Assembly: GCA_022560025.1 (NCBI GenBank)
Contig: JAFISE010000027.1
Location: forward strand, 124,001-188,000
Reading direction: 5' to 3'
Length of the DNA stretch: 64,000 nucleotides
Source of the DNA: Stagonosporopsis chrysanthemi
Lineage: Eukaryota; Ascomycota; Dothideomycetes; Pleosporales; Didymellaceae
The position numbers and the translations under genes are program-made. Every line of letters begins with the position of its first letter. Position 1 is the stretch's first letter. Positions 35,637-47,469 of this stretch are shown here, one piece after another. Under the pieces are notes generated by a model, which was not told the DNA's origin, made no database searches, and saw only the letters and a list, made by a program, of their open reading frames with translations.

Positions 35637-37270
35637 ATGTGGCACACGAGTCCCTTTGCACTCGTTTGCGCTTTCTTCGCGCATGCCAGCGCTTTTCAGA
35701 CGTTACTACCAAACTGCGCTGTAAGTTCTCCACGATGATATGTGTGTTGAGGCAAGGTTTTAACACGCACTGCAGGATGATTGTCACCAAAGTGCGTACA
35801 CGCAATGCAGTTTCGCAAACAACGACTGCACCTGCGAAACCAACGCGATAAGTGCAGGTATTGAGGATTGTATTCTGGAAAGATGCACAGTGAAGGAGTG
35901 GCTCGGTAAGCGCGATATTCAAGCACACATTCGGGTGGATGACTGATATGTTCAAGAGACGATGAATGCGACCGACACGATTTGCGATCGGCCGAGACGG
36001 GATGAAGGTTATGTGCTCCTCATTTGTGCTACTGTGCTAGGAACTCTCGCGTTCATCGCCGTTCTGATGCGCGTGTATGTAGCATTACGCCAAAACAGTT
36101 TCGGGTATGACGATATGTTCGCTTGCTTCGCAGCATGTATGTCTGTTACCAATTCGGTCGGACTGGCGATGTCCGCGAGACTCGGTCTTGGTAGAGATAT
36201 CTGGACGCTTACACCATCTGAAATAAATAGAGTTCAAAAGGCAGGTGGTATTCAGCTGCGAAGATAAGCAACGTTGATTCACCCCTCAGGTCATATACGT
36301 CTGCCAGAATTTTTACTTCTGGTGTTCTGGGTTCCAGAAGTTGTGCTTCCTGTTCTTCTTCTTGCGGATTTTTCCGTCTGAGGGCGCAAGACGTTTGTGC
36401 TACGTTGGGATAGCACTGTCAGTTGCTTATGCAGCAGGGTTTGGTCTCACCATGACCTTCGCTTGTTGGCCCATTCCTGGTGAGATACAGTAGTGTTTTG
36501 GCTGAGAAAATCATTCACTAATGCGTGTAGCGATCTGGACCTCCTGGACTATGGAAGAAAGGCCTGTTTACTGCATCAACCAAAACCTTTTCTACTACTT
36601 CGCTGCCGCTGCGAACATTAGCTCGGACATAATGATTGTCTTGATTCCAATTCCTCAATTATGGAGACTCAATCTGACGCTCAAGAAAAAGTTGCTATTG
36701 TCAGCAGTGTTCGGCGTTGGCTTTGTGTACGTTACATCCACACACGTACAGTGATCAATGAGTGGTTGAGCTGACATGGCCAGTATCATTACCATATCAT
36801 GTCTGCGCGTGCAAACCTTGACGAGATATTCAAATACCACAAATCCAACGTATGATACGTTAGCTAGTGGTATATGGTCAAACGTTAAGTTGAACGTAGG
36901 TGTGATATGTATTTGCATGCCAGCGTTCCGCCGCTTCCTTGCACATACTCTTCCCGAGTGTTTTCGGTCGACAGAAGATACGCTGTCGTTGGATGGCGAG
37001 GCGAAGTGGCACAACGAGCTGGGCTCAAACGGAGTGAGGGTCGGTAAGAAGCGAAGCACCTTGCCGGATAGCCTCTTTGCAACGACTATCATCAAGAACG
37101 TCGATATGCGGATCTCTTCGGCTAAAGCAGAAGAAGACGAGCTGCAGCTGGTGGAAAAGGGGACGGGAGAGCGTACCGCGAGTAGTATCGCCATCGCATC
37201 AGATGCAGCATCAGAAACAGAAAGAAGCTACAGAGTGCGGCCTCAGTCAGCAGTAACAAGGAAACGGTAG
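35637..37270 (+). CDS. CFEM-domain PTH11/rhodopsin-type seven-helix membrane protein 1, 456 aa
   Basis: Exons 35637-35720, 35776-35905, 35957-36240, 36290-36479, 36531-36726 and 36784-37270. A signal peptide (MWHTSPFALVCAFFAHASA) precedes an eight-Cys CFEM module (NCADDC, QC, DCTC, DC, RC, IC, residues about 27-78). Then come seven membrane helices, from YVLLICATVLGTLAFIAVL to VGVICICM, with the family segments FFFLRIFP and IWSNVKLNVG. The charged cytoplasmic tail (about 110 residues) is Ser/Glu-rich. The layout is that of PTH11-like receptors, which in fungal pathogens sense host surfaces at the plasma membrane; that role is inherited from the family, not shown here. The third intron must use a GC donor for the best fit to the paralogue at 60.8 kb (see separate entry). 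Confidence 0.85.
36241..36289 (+). other. Probable GC-AG intron in CFEM receptor 1
   Basis: Splicing AAG|GCAGGT..CCCTCAG|GTC keeps the frame, has a normal 49-nt length, and makes the stretch from EIN to LRIFP 36 residues, equal to the paralogue (EIT to LRIFP). The GT inside (36245) breaks the frame. An alternative GTTCAA donor at 36232 is in frame but loses three residues. Confidence 0.6.
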
Positions 37271-37978
37271 CAGAACTGGAGACACTCAGATCACCAGCAT
37301 GATGGACAACGAACCCCTCGTACAAGTGGAGGATTCTGGTACCTACGAGGGCGAGCTGTACTCCGAGAACAGGTGTAAATAGATCGAAGGTCTAATCTTG
37401 AGGTTGTTGTACTCACCTTCCTTCGAGGCGTGAAACAAAGTTCATAAGTCATTCTCAGTACAGCACCGTCAACTCAGAAGACATGATCATCCACTCACCT
37501 ATATCGTCATACAGTTCGTGCCTTGCAGTTAGAGCGACTTGTGATCATCATGTACCCTAATAGCACATGTGCCTGTTCCTAGTCCCTTACCTTACCAAGG
37601 AGATTGTGAGATACTCACTTAAAACGGCATGCAATGGTCGGGAGGGGATGATCTTAGAAGAGTGCGCCCTGTAAACTCCGCGGGCACTCCGCAACGCCGC
37701 CTTCCTATTTCGGCTAGGCACCTCGGTCCAGCATGCGTCAAACGCGCCCTGCGTAAACTCCAATGTCTACTCCGCACATATCATTCCAATGCCGCCACCA
37801 CGCTTATCTTTGCTCTCTCGCTTGTCCAGTACGTGGTCCCGTCCACATACTACGCGATTGACCTCACACACTGCCAGCAACGCCCTGTCGAAGAGCTGAA
37901 CGAAGCTCCGCTGCTTTCATTGCCCACCCCACCACCCCGCGCAGCCGCCTGCTTCATACCTCTCCACCTCGCCTCGCC
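37271..37978. other. Intergenic, upstream of threonine aldolase
   Basis: The last 350 bases are C/T-rich and form the likely promoter and leader of the threonine aldolase gene. A frame from 37629 reads into it in another phase and is not called. Confidence 0.5.
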
Positions 37979-39178
37979 ATGTCGGAATTCGATCAATACA
38001 CAGCAAAGAGCAAGGCACCTGCCACAAATGGAGCCAAGCAAGCTGGCTCAGCCTGGGGTAATGAACACAGCCCATCGGCTTTCGACTTCCGTTCCGATGT
38101 ACACACCACGCCAACCCTCTCCATGCTGAAGGCGATCCAAGAATGCTCCCTCCTCGACGACGTCAGCATGGAAGACCCCACCACACTTGGCCTAGAGAAG
38201 TTCATCGCCGAGCTGACCGGCAAGGAAGACGCCCTCCTCGTCCTCTCCGGCAGCATGGGCAACCAAGTCGCGCTGCGCTCGCACCTGCTCGCCCCACCGC
38301 AGGCTATCGTCTGCGACCGGCGCTCACACATCATCCAGTACGAAGCGGGTGGCGTGGCATCGCTCTCGCAGGCCCTAACCCAGCCCATCGACGCCCAGAA
38401 CGGGAAGTACATCACCCTCGAGGAAATCCAGAAATACGCCGTCCTCAGCGACGATGTGCACGCCTGCCCCACCCGCGTCATCTCGCTCGAAAACACACTC
38501 AACGGCGCCATCATGCCCTTGTCCGAAGTCCGCCGCATCGCCGCCTGGGGCCGCGAAAATGGCATCATCCTACACATGGACGGCGCGAGACTGTGGGAAG
38601 CCGTCGCGGCCGGCGCAGGCACACTCAAGGAGTTCTGCGCCGAGATGGACAGCCTGTCGCTGTGCTTCAGCAAGGGCCTCGGCGCGCCAATCGGCAGCAT
38701 CATCGTCGGCAGCGCGGCCTTCATCAAGCGCAGCCGTTGGGTGCGCAAGTCCATCGGCGGCGGCCTGCGCCAGGCCGGCGTCATTGCAGCCCCGGCACGC
38801 GTTGCGGTCGAGGAAACCTTCTTGGGCGGCAAACTCGCGCAGTCACACGAGAAAGCAAAGCGCATCCAGAAACTCTGGACCGATCTCGGTGGCAAGTTGG
38901 ACTATCCAGTCGACACGAATATGGTGTGGTTGAACCTAAACGCGCATGGCATCGATCTGAACCACTTCATCGAGACAGGGCAGAAGTACGGGCTGCGTAC
39001 TAGGGGTGGGCGGTTCGTTGTGCATTACCAGATTAGCGAGGAGTGTATTGAGGCGTGTGGGAAGCTGTTTGCTGATGTGCTGAAGGGGGAGCAGGGCCAG
39101 GGGAAGAAGGCTCAGGCGCCGCACGATCCTGAGGAGCTGAAGATGAAGGGTCAGGTGGATATCGATTGTAGTGCGTAA
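37979..39178 (+). CDS. Low-specificity L-threonine aldolase, 399 aa
   Basis: A single exon. This is a fold-type I PLP enzyme: FDFRSDVHTTPTLSML at the N-terminus, then the PLP-holding region GSMGNQVALRSH, DRRSHIIQYEAGG, and ISLENTLNGAIMPL. HMDGARLWEA supplies the Asp that contacts the cofactor pyridine N. Lys about 232 in CFSKGLGAPIGS forms the Schiff base. RGGRFVVHYQIS near the end binds the carboxylate. The enzyme cleaves threonine or allo-threonine into glycine and acetaldehyde, a cytosolic glycine source (yeast GLY1). The C-terminal 30 residues are charged and extra to the core. The gene is convergent with the amidotransferase-like gene, 134 bases apart. GC content and codon bias are higher than in its neighbours. 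Confidence 0.95.
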   Translation: MSEFDQYTAKSKAPATNGAKQAGSAWGNEHSPSAFDFRSDVHTTPTLSMLKAIQECSLLDDVSMEDPTTLGLEKFIAELTGKEDALLVLSGSMGNQVALRSHLLAPPQAIVCDRRSHIIQYEAGGVASLSQALTQPIDAQNGKYITLEEIQKYAVLSDDVHACPTRVISLENTLNGAIMPLSEVRRIAAWGRENGIILHMDGARLWEAVAAGAGTLKEFCAEMDSLSLCFSKGLGAPIGSIIVGSAAFIKRSRWVRKSIGGGLRQAGVIAAPARVAVEETFLGGKLAQSHEKAKRIQKLWTDLGGKLDYPVDTNMVWLNLNAHGIDLNHFIETGQKYGLRTRGGRFVVHYQISEECIEACGKLFADVLKGEQGQGKKAQAPHDPEELKMKGQVDIDCSA

Positions 39179-39312
39179 AGCATGACAAAACGAGATGAAT
39201 CCTTTCCACAAAAGAAACGCTTTGATATATACCCCGCTCTACCAGACACGCCTAGTAATGCTGCAAAATACCAACGTTGTAAGCACATGATCATCCCATG
39301 TACGTTCACCAC

Positions 39313-40223
39313 CTACTCCACAGTATCATCGTCGCCATGGAAAAACCTCAGTACAGCCTGCGCAACCACCTCCCCGTCGTGCATCCAATCCGCCCTCTCC
39401 GCCGCCTCCTCCGCAACATTCTTCTCCACACTTCCCGCTTCAACCCGCATCTCCAGCTGCCTCTTGACATACCTCTCATTGAACTCCATATGCCCCTGGC
39501 TCGTAAACAGCCGCCTCGGAATGTAAACGCCTTGTACCTCGGTATGGTCCGTCGTGCCCCAGACATGTACATTCGTGCCTGACTCGAGCAGGTCCGTGGT
39601 TTCTGGCGAGGGCGCGTCGATGACGTGGTCGAGGTGCATCTGGTGCAGGCGGATTGTGGGCTCGTCGGTGCGGAAGAGCTGTTGTCCTACCGGAGAAAGT
39701 TCAAGGTGGGTGTGAGAGAGTTCCCATTTGCCGTTGGGTTCGGGCTCGACGCGGGAGCCAAGGGTGCGGCAGAGGATTTGGTGCCCGAAGCAGATGCCGG
39801 TGAATTTGATATCGGGGCGGTGCGTCCAGATATCTGAAGTGGCGTTAGCGGGTCTGTTTTGTGCTGGTCAGGAAAGATGGTGGAAGTACATCTGATGAAG
39901 TCCATCAGCTTGTGAATCCATTCATCGTCGCCGTGCGCGTCCCATTCGCTTCCTGTGATGAGAATCGCATGCAAATCCTCTGGGATGTCCTTGGGACCTG
40001 GAACCTCGCCGCCTTCAGGCTCGACAATGTATTGCATCATTGTCTCGATGCCGAGCTGTGGGTCATGCTTGTCGCCAGCTTTTGTGAGCAAGTTGTTAAA
40101 GACTTCGCCAAAGCCGCCAATCTCCTTCTGTGTGTCTGGATGTGTTTCGTCGGTCTCGAGGACGAGCATGCGTACTCTGTCCGGGTGCTTCGAAACGGTC
40201 TGAACAGCTGGTAGGGGACCCAT
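39313..40223 (-). CDS. Class I glutamine amidotransferase-like protein, 284 aa
   Basis: Two exons, 40223-39890 and 39833-39313, intron GTACTT..CTTCAG (56 nt). The Rossmann-like GATase1 fold is visible: VRMLVLETDET, HAILITGSEWDAHGDDEWI, the nucleophile elbow FTGICFGHQIL (Cys about 126) and the late GVYIPRRLFTSQGHMEFN, giving the His and Glu of the triad. There is no synthase domain, so it belongs to the stand-alone group related to yeast YLR126C and to gamma-glutamyl hydrolase-type peptidases of glutathione or small-molecule metabolism. Substrate unknown; probably cytosolic. The start MGPLPAVQTVSKHPDRVRM is the first ATG. The region 3' overlaps no other gene. Confidence 0.88.
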
Positions 40224-41653
40224 TGCGGATGTGTTTGTGTGAAATTGACGTATATCAACAGACGTGAAGGGCTTGGGTATCTCTGAGCTGTGAAATAATG
40301 CAGATGTCGTAGCAGTCGTAAAGGTTTGAAAATCCTAGAAGTCGTAGGAGCTCGTAAATAAAAGCAGGACGACTGTCGTAAACCCAGGCTTCGAACGATG
40401 ACGCGCGCCGATGTGCACATAATCCGTGGACTTAGCTAGCCAAGACCGAGGGCAATGCTGGTTATTCGTTCATTGGGAACTCGCACCACCAAACACAGCC
40501 CATGCCGGCGGCCCAGAAGAGCCTCCTCAGCCTCTGCGCTTGGCATGCTGCGTTTAAGTCTTTGACAGTGGCGATGACGCAAGGTGTAGCTCTGTCTAAG
40601 AAGGTAGACCTGAGGTATTCAATGATGTCGAAGAAGAGAACGGAGGGGCCATTACGTTATGACATGTTTCGAGAAAGCTTGTCAGAAACTAGGTTCCGCT
40701 AGAGCCGTTCCGTTTCCGAGCAGGAGTGGAGAGCCCAGGCGAAGGCGTGACGGTGATTTGGTGTGCCAGTTGTGAGCATGAGTTGTAATACAGTGAAGTA
40801 CCATCGAGTCAAGATGTGATTGGAATGGATTTGTTTGGTCTATCAGGAGACGGAGAAGTGGAGGCAGCGTCTGCGTTTCGAAGGTGACGTCATCCGGAGC
40901 ATCTTCAAGCGGTCTTTAAGAATTCTTTCCAAGAAAGTCTGAGCGATTTGGAGCTGGTTCTGGTTCTGGCATTTCTGGGAAGGAATTTTATGGTTGACTC
41001 CGGCTATCAAGCTACCTACAGAGTGGTGTGCCTTGTAATTTGTCCAGTGAGTACTATCGCAGCTTGCTCAATTTGAGCTCAATTGCTGAAGTACGAGCCA
41101 TCTTTATCAGGAGTCTGTAAGAAATCAGTGACAGGACCTGAGTTTCAAGGCCAGACAAGATGCACGGAAAGCTTATCTCAACGTCGAGGTGCTGGTCGTC
41201 GTGAGATAACGAAGCACACCGCTCGGCAGCTCGGTTTGGGACTTGCCGATCTCGCATGGTAATAAAGCTTATTCCCGGATGCACCTTCCTCTTCGACATC
41301 ATGCGTTGCTGCACCTTGCCGATAGAAGTCTGCTTTTGGTGCATACACAGTAAGATTTGAATACCTCGTGGCACTGATTCGTCGCGTCCGAATGGCAGAT
41401 GGTGGGTTTTGCTGAGCGAGCGTATCGTCCCCAGAGTCGCAGCTTTTAATCGCCGGATATGTATCCTTGTGGCGCATGCGATCTATCTACAAAACGCGCG
41501 CCTCCACTTCCCGGCACTAGCTCGGCTTCCTGGTAGATTGGTTATTGACGTACATGCCCCAAAAGCTCTCACTGTGGAGCCGGCCGTCTGTCAACACCGC
41601 TTCAAAGCTCACATCGGGTCGCACAACCACCTTATCCATGGGCCGTCACCACT
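40224..41653. other. Divergent intergenic region (1.4 kb)
   Basis: Between amidotransferase (-) and MFS (+) starts. Only short ORFs (for example 41374-41054 minus). No gene supported. Confidence 0.45.
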
Positions 41654-43310
41654 ATGACTGAGTCTCGAGCATTATCGTTGTCGGATGACATGAAAGAGAT
41701 GGGGCAAGAAAGGGATGCATCGCCAGGATTGGATATTGAGAAGGATGGGCCAAGGGAAACGTTGCAACGGCAGATCTCGGGACCGCCATATTCGGTCTTC
41801 AGTCCGCGAATGAGAATATGGATCATCTTCCTCGTTTCGATATCGGCATTGATCTCGCCATTTGGTGCAACGACAGTGCTACCCGCGCTCAACGTACTGA
41901 CAGGCGTTCTGGATATCACGCCTACCAAGGCTAACATATCTATCACCACCTACATGGTAAGTCCGATGCTGTCGGATAGCCGCGCAAAGCTGATCCTACC
42001 AGATTGCACAAGCCATCGCTCCAGCCATCATCGGTGCCATGTCTGACACTAGTGGCAGAAGGCTGTCATTCATTCTTTGCTATGTCATCTATATCGTTGC
42101 GAACGTTGGGCTAGCACTTCAGACTAACTACGTGGCTCTCCTGGTCCTGCGTATGTTACAGGCAGTGGGATGTAGTGCAGCCATCGCTCTCGCATTTGCC
42201 ATTGTATCGGATATATCAACCTCTGCCGAGCGTGGCAAGTACATGGGCTACGCTGGAGCTGGAATACTATGCGGCCCAGCTTTTGGACCCACCATCGGAG
42301 GAATACTGGCGCAATACCTGGGATGGCGTTCTATATTCTGGTTCCTTGCAATTTTTGCTGGGGTGTTACTTGTTCTCTTCGCGTTCCTCTTTCCTGAGAC
42401 TTGCAGGAATGTCGTCGGCAATGGTTCCATACCCGCAAGGGGCATCAATCAATCCGTCATCAGTTGCATTCAGCAGCGCAAACTCGCGAAGCGGTCGGCT
42501 CTGGCAGAAAACGGAGTTGGGGACGATGCAGACGCACGGCCAGCAAGAGGCAGAATCTCATTGAATCCACTCGCCACGCTCCGTATCTTGGGTGAAAAGG
42601 AGTCCTGCATCATCCTCTTGTACAACGGTTTTTTCTTCACAGGTATGATGGTGACGACTTCCGCCATCCCGGATCTCTTCAAAGAAGCATACAACCTCAA
42701 TGAGCTCAACATCGGACTCTGTTACATCGCAAACGGGATCGGTTCGCTGATCTCCTCTCTGACGATGGGTCACGTCGTTGACTGGAACTTCAGGCGCCAT
42801 GCTGCGCGTCTAAACATGCCCATATCAAAAGGCAAGCAACAGGATCTTACAAACTTCCCGATTGAGCGAGTGAAACTCGAGATTGTCTTGCCAGGGCATG
42901 TGGTTGGTATCCTAGGACTGATCATGTTTGGATGGACCGTCAAATTCCAAACGCATCTAGCTGGTCCTGAGATTGCGCTGTTTGTCACAGGTTTCGGTAT
43001 CTCGACTGCGTTCAACATCACAAATGGGTTGCTCATCGATCTTCACCGCGACAAACCTGCTGCAGCGACTGCAGCGATCAACTTTGTTCGATGTCTAATG
43101 AGTGCAGGAGGTTCGGCGGCAATAATTCCGATGTGCAGGGCGATGAACCCAGGGTGGGCGTTTACATTCATCGGTTTAGTTTATGTTGTTTTGATCGGCG
43201 TGGTAGTGTGGATCATGCAGAACGGATTGAGATGGAGGCAGACTGCTGCGGAGAAACTGAGATTGAAGGCTGATGGACACAGAGAGGCACTAGCTGAAGA
43301 CCGCGCTTAA
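41654..43310 (+). CDS. MFS drug:H+ antiporter-1 (DHA1) family transporter, 536 aa
   Basis: Exons 41654-41956 and 42003-43310 (intron GTAAGT..ACCAG, 46 nt). A cytosolic acidic N-terminus precedes 12 membrane helices: IWIIFLVSISALISPFGATTVLPAL (TM1), AIAPAIIGAMSDTSGRRLSF with the loop 2-3 signature DTSGRR, VLRMLQAVGCSAAIALAFAIVSDI (TM4) and GPAFGPTIGGILAQYLGWRSIFW (TM5, DHA1 motif C region). A central loop holds ARGRISLNPLATLRIL, and TM7-12 follow. The fold and motifs match fungal multidrug/quinidine-resistance-type exporters in the plasma membrane that use the proton gradient. Substrates cannot be deduced. The Tyr-Met splice junction is unambiguous. Confidence 0.93.
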
Positions 43311-43632
43311 TCACAACGGAGTGTGAAAATGCTGAAATACTTGCCACTATCTTGAGCCACCTTCCTTGTGATCTACCCTTGTACTAACACAATCTTTGCA
43401 ATACTCGAGCCGCCCTATTGTAGTACGGGCAGGATCCGATTCGCCCATCCTCCAGATGTGACTGTATTTAATCTTGATCTGGGGGCGCATACAAGTACTT
43501 CGAGTTGAACAGCCGTACAGTCTTCTTGGAACAACTCCTTCGTAAGGCCACGCCGTCAAAACGACCATCCATCCACTGCAGAAAACCTGTTGCGGACGCT
43601 GGAATAACGGAACCGTGGTCTGGACCAGGATG
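43311..43632. other. Short gap 3' of the MFS gene
   Basis: 3' regions of the convergent MFS gene and the decayed minus-strand gene. Nothing more seen. Confidence 0.45.
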
Positions 43633-44046
43633 TTATTGCAGATGAACTGCACTGCTGGCTTCGAAGGTCATATTGTATGCATGTTCGACAACCTCTGGAA
43701 CTACTGATGTCAGAGCCATGATTTCATTGATAATCACTTTTTGACGACTATTCCTGTCGCCAACAGCCGAGAGATCGTCAATCGTTTCAATGACTCTCAA
43801 AACCTGCTTGGCCGTTATTTTATCAGAGAAGCCGACGATCTGCTTGAGGTCGGTAAGTAGACTTCCACCAAATCGTTGCACGCCTGCGATTTCTTAGCGA
43901 GCTCGAACCGCTTGGTGTAATTTGATTCGAGCCAAGTGAGAGCCTCGTGAGGTTATGTGGTCTGATGCCATTGACTAACCTGAATAGATATCGACTAGCA
44001 GCGGCAGCGACGACATGGCCCGCCGGCCCTTCTCGTTCAGCGCACT
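43633..44046 (-). pseudogene. Broken hypothetical gene (C-terminal part readable)
   Basis: Minus-strand reading gives a helical, clearly protein-like stretch in two phases. ALTWLESNYTKRFELAKKS runs up to about 43865, then ITAKQVLRVIETIDDLSAVG and IINEIMALTSVVPEVVEHA to the stop at 43633. They connect across a 1-nt phase change at GGTGGAAG (about 43860-43868) with no usable intron. An ATG at 44020 with a possible small first exon exists, but its splice phase does not fit. The family is unknown. A frameshifted pseudogene is the simplest reading; an assembly error would also explain it. Confidence 0.45.
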
Positions 44047-45944
44047 CGGCACCGTTATCGTCGTTAGCAAATTATATTACGACGAGGCCTTCAGGAAGAA
44101 ATCTTGCCTTATTCAATTTCAAAGGATGAAACTTGAGATCCTACGACTAAGGCCCCTTCATCACCTCAAGCACATTCTAGATGAAGCCTGTCGAATCGCG
44201 AGCTAGCATACGCATTGCATGAGCGGTCTTCTGAGCAAACAAAATTTCTAGCGAAAAGGTCACCAACACGCGATATATTGTCAGAAATGTCGCAAAGTCC
44301 ATCTATGTAAAACACATCTATTGCGGTTCAATAATCCACTGTCCTTCCGTTTGGTACTCGCTACAAGCAAGGCCGAGTTTGACAAAGAGCTGTCTTCTCA
44401 GACAGAATGTTCACATATTTGTCGCTGGACTCTTTGCAGCGACCCCAACCATTCAATGCAGGAGACTACACTAACCAATCGTGACCAGAATCGATGCAGA
44501 GTGCTTCTCAAGAGCCTCCTCAAACAAGCTGGATCCAGTGTCAACGTCGAGGCCATCGCGCAAGAAACCCGTGAGCAGTGTACCTATGGCGGTGGACAGC
44601 CCCAGCACCACTGCTTGCCTGAGGACTAGAGCATGCTTCTTCCTATGGATGGGGAAGTACGAGCTCAGGACGATGTAGTGGTACGGACGGCTGCAAAGGA
44701 GCTTGCTAGCATTTGTGCCATACACAAAATTAACTTCCCTCTCAACTTGGTCAACAGAACGTCTGTAATTCGGTACTCGCGCGACATCTAGCAGACAAGA
44801 TCCAGGCCGTGGCAACCTGGTGCTCGAAACGTGACTACCTTCTGTCCTATTGTCTTCATCATAGCTGAAGTATGGAAACCTATGGAACTCTTTGGTCCTT
44901 ACATCAACCACTATGTGGTGCACCACCCATACGAGGAGCAAAGGAGTGATTCGGACGCGGGAATGGAGTTTGATGGCGATGAGAAACACTTGAAGGTGGG
45001 CTGCAAGCCTGCACGGAAAGTCGCAAATGAGGATTCAGTTCGGAACAGCTCAAGGAAGCGTACGGAAATTAGGAAGTTCTTCATGTAACATAAGTGCCTT
45101 GTAGCAGGTGGTATCACGACCGTACTGTGCAGCCGTACTGGCCGAAATGTTGAAGTTGGTGATTTGTGAACCAGTGACGGTGATACCCAGAAGAGCACTC
45201 GTCAAAGCTCGAGGTCTCATGTTGAACGATGAAGTGTTCTATGATCTGCACGCAATGAGTCGCGATAGGGCGGTGGACTTTTATATGGTATGCGTCCCAC
45301 ATGGATCTTGCGCACCATTTTACAGCGCCATATTGCGTGGTCGTCCTAGCCACAGTAGAATGCTGCGAACTGGCTCGTCGTTTACATTGTGACTACACTC
45401 GGTAAGTGCTAGTCACGAGGCGACTGATCTGAAAAGAGTCATGTGTACTGGAGCTTGACACCACCAGCAGCGTTCTAGGTTTCCGAAAAGAGGAAGGCGC
45501 GTGCTTGTGCTCCTCAAGACCTGCAACTTCACTGGCGCTGTGCGGCCCCAAACGCGCTGATTTGACATCGTGCAAAGCCCCACAGTTTGCACCTCTCGAG
45601 CCAATGACTGCTCGGGCTCCCCAAAGTAGCTAGTCGGCGGATTAGGACCCTTTTGTGCCGTTGCACAATAGCTATGGACGAAGACGCGAACGTGAAAGAG
45701 AATGCAACAAAGCGAGAAGGCTTGGAGAGATGCAGACTCAGCGGCTCTCTTATAGGTGGCCTCGCATTCTGGTCCCAAAACAGCTAGCGGGCAAGCTGAA
45801 CCGACGGACCGCAAAGACCGATGCATTGTACGCCTTACATTCACATACTCACCTTCACCTCGAGTTAAATAATACATAAAGCATGAATTTTCTCTTTCCC
45901 GACCAAACCTACTCATCATCACGACAACTTACGCTGCGACCACC
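44047..45944. other. Gene-poor stretch with weak coding relics
   Basis: The minus frame 44989-44471 ends in a hydrophobic and helical segment (LVLRQAVVLGLSTAIG, LTGFLRDGLDVDTG) that could be a relic, but no complete model exists. The last 60 bases are the leader of the RTA1-like gene. Confidence 0.35.
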
Positions 45945-47012
45945 ATGGCGGAATATGACCCCACTCTGATCCCGTTCGGGCCCTGGGCAAACTGTACACT
46001 CGACCTTTGTCCTCTCGAATGGAGTGTCTTTCGCTACTTGCCCAGCATCCCAGCAAACGCAACATTTCTGGGTATCTTCGGTCTTCTGTTGATCCTCCAC
46101 ACTATCCAGGGCGTTCGCTACAAGGCTTGGGCGTACATGGGCTGTGTCGTAGCCGGCTGCGTCCTCGAGATTGCTGGCTACGTTGGCCGCATCATGCTTT
46201 ATGGTAACCCGTTCGACTTCAACGCATTCCTGGTCAACCTTGGTGAGACCCCAGACTCGAGCGCTGCCCCACAACCACTATTGACCGAGCACAGTACCCA
46301 TCACCATTGCCCCAGTCTTCTTCTGTGCAGCCATCTATGTCCAGTTGACGCAAGTGTACGTTTGCAGCGCCCTTGGTCATATTTTCATAGCTCCTTGGAG
46401 TTTGCTGAACATGGCTTCCAGCATCAATCATATAGACCGTTCCATCTCCCGTCTAAATCCCCGATTCATCACCTTCACATTCATTCCCTGCGACATCATC
46501 TCCCTCGCGCTTCAAGGCGCTGGTGGAGCCTTGTCTGCCGGAGCTACAACCCAAGAGGGAACCAAGGTCGGCGTCGATGTCTCGAAAGCCGGTCTCATCT
46601 TTCAGGTCATCACACTCATCCTCTTCATAAGCCTGTCCATGGACTACCTATTCGCGTTGAGGAGATCACACAGGAAGAGTGGTATCAGTCTGGAGAAGCC
46701 GATGAAGTTGATGATAGTATGGCTTAGTGTGGCGGCGGTCTTGATCCTAGTGCGATGCATTTTCCGAATCTACGAATTGAAAGATGGTTACTTCGCACCT
46801 GCGTTCCGCGATGAGGGAACCTTCATTGCTTTTGAGTCGGCGTAAGTGTGGAGTGCCTTTGCACATCGCAGGGAGTACTAATTCTACACAGTTTTATGTG
46901 CGTTGCTGTCGCTTGCCTTAATCTTGGCCATCCCGGTCGGGTTCTCCCCAAGGGAATGATAACGACGACGAATGACGACGTGATCATTACGGAACAGCAG
47001 GAGCCAAAATAA
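45945..47012 (+). CDS. RTA1-like membrane protein (lipid-translocating exporter family), 299 aa
   Basis: Exons 45945-46242, 46295-46355, 46422-46841 and 46892-47012; introns 50-66 nt, all GT-AG. Seven membrane helices are expected. TM1 is ATFLGIFGLLLILHTIQG, followed by KAWAYMGCVVAGCVLEIAGYVGRI, the central PITIAPVFFCAAIYVQL, FITFTFIPCDIISLALQGAGG (the family-defining segment), ISLSMDYLFAL, RCIFRIYELKDGY and the closing NLGHPGRVL. These are the RTA1 hallmarks. Yeast relatives (RTA1, RSB1) protect against aminocholesterol or export sphingoid bases at the plasma membrane. The short 61-nt exon 2 restores the frame exactly. A short hydrophilic C-terminal tail ends EQQEPK. Confidence 0.92.
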
Positions 47013-47469
47013 TTTGGTGGTCGTCCATTTAATGCTGAAAGGTGCGCAGCATAAACGATGAAAGGCTCGAGGTGTCGCCTCTAAGCCGAAGCGCAATGAG
47101 TGTAGTAGTTGTTACGCCCAGATGAAAGAAGGGTTGATTCAAATAAGTCACCTCGCATTGCGTTAACGCAGCAGATCTTACCTAGTTCTGATTGGAAAGT
47201 TTGTGAGAAGATATTGTGTGATATTCAGACATCAATGACGGAAGGTGCCTGCTGTTCAGGAAAGGCCGCGTGCCTTGCATCCCCCGCTCCCGAAGTCCGA
47301 AGCGATCTGACCAATCATAGTATGCGGGTGCATGGGCATCACCATATCGGAGATCTCAGTCGATAGCATGGCCAGGCACTTTTCACGTTGGTCTTAAAAC
47401 ATCTGCAATATCTCGAGATCTCAATTCAAGATCATTTGCTCCTACACAATCCGCCCAAGTCTCCCAACT
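47013..47469. other. Intergenic
   Basis: No supported ORF. It contains the promoter of the DUF4267-type gene. Confidence 0.5.

Noticed and set aside
37993..39003. Long ORFs overlapping threonine aldolase on the minus and second plus frames
   Set aside because: Shadow frames of a strongly biased GC-rich gene.
44471..44989. 172-codon minus ORF with a hydrophobic end
   Set aside because: Only the last third is protein-like. It has no domain and no start or splice structure that makes a gene.
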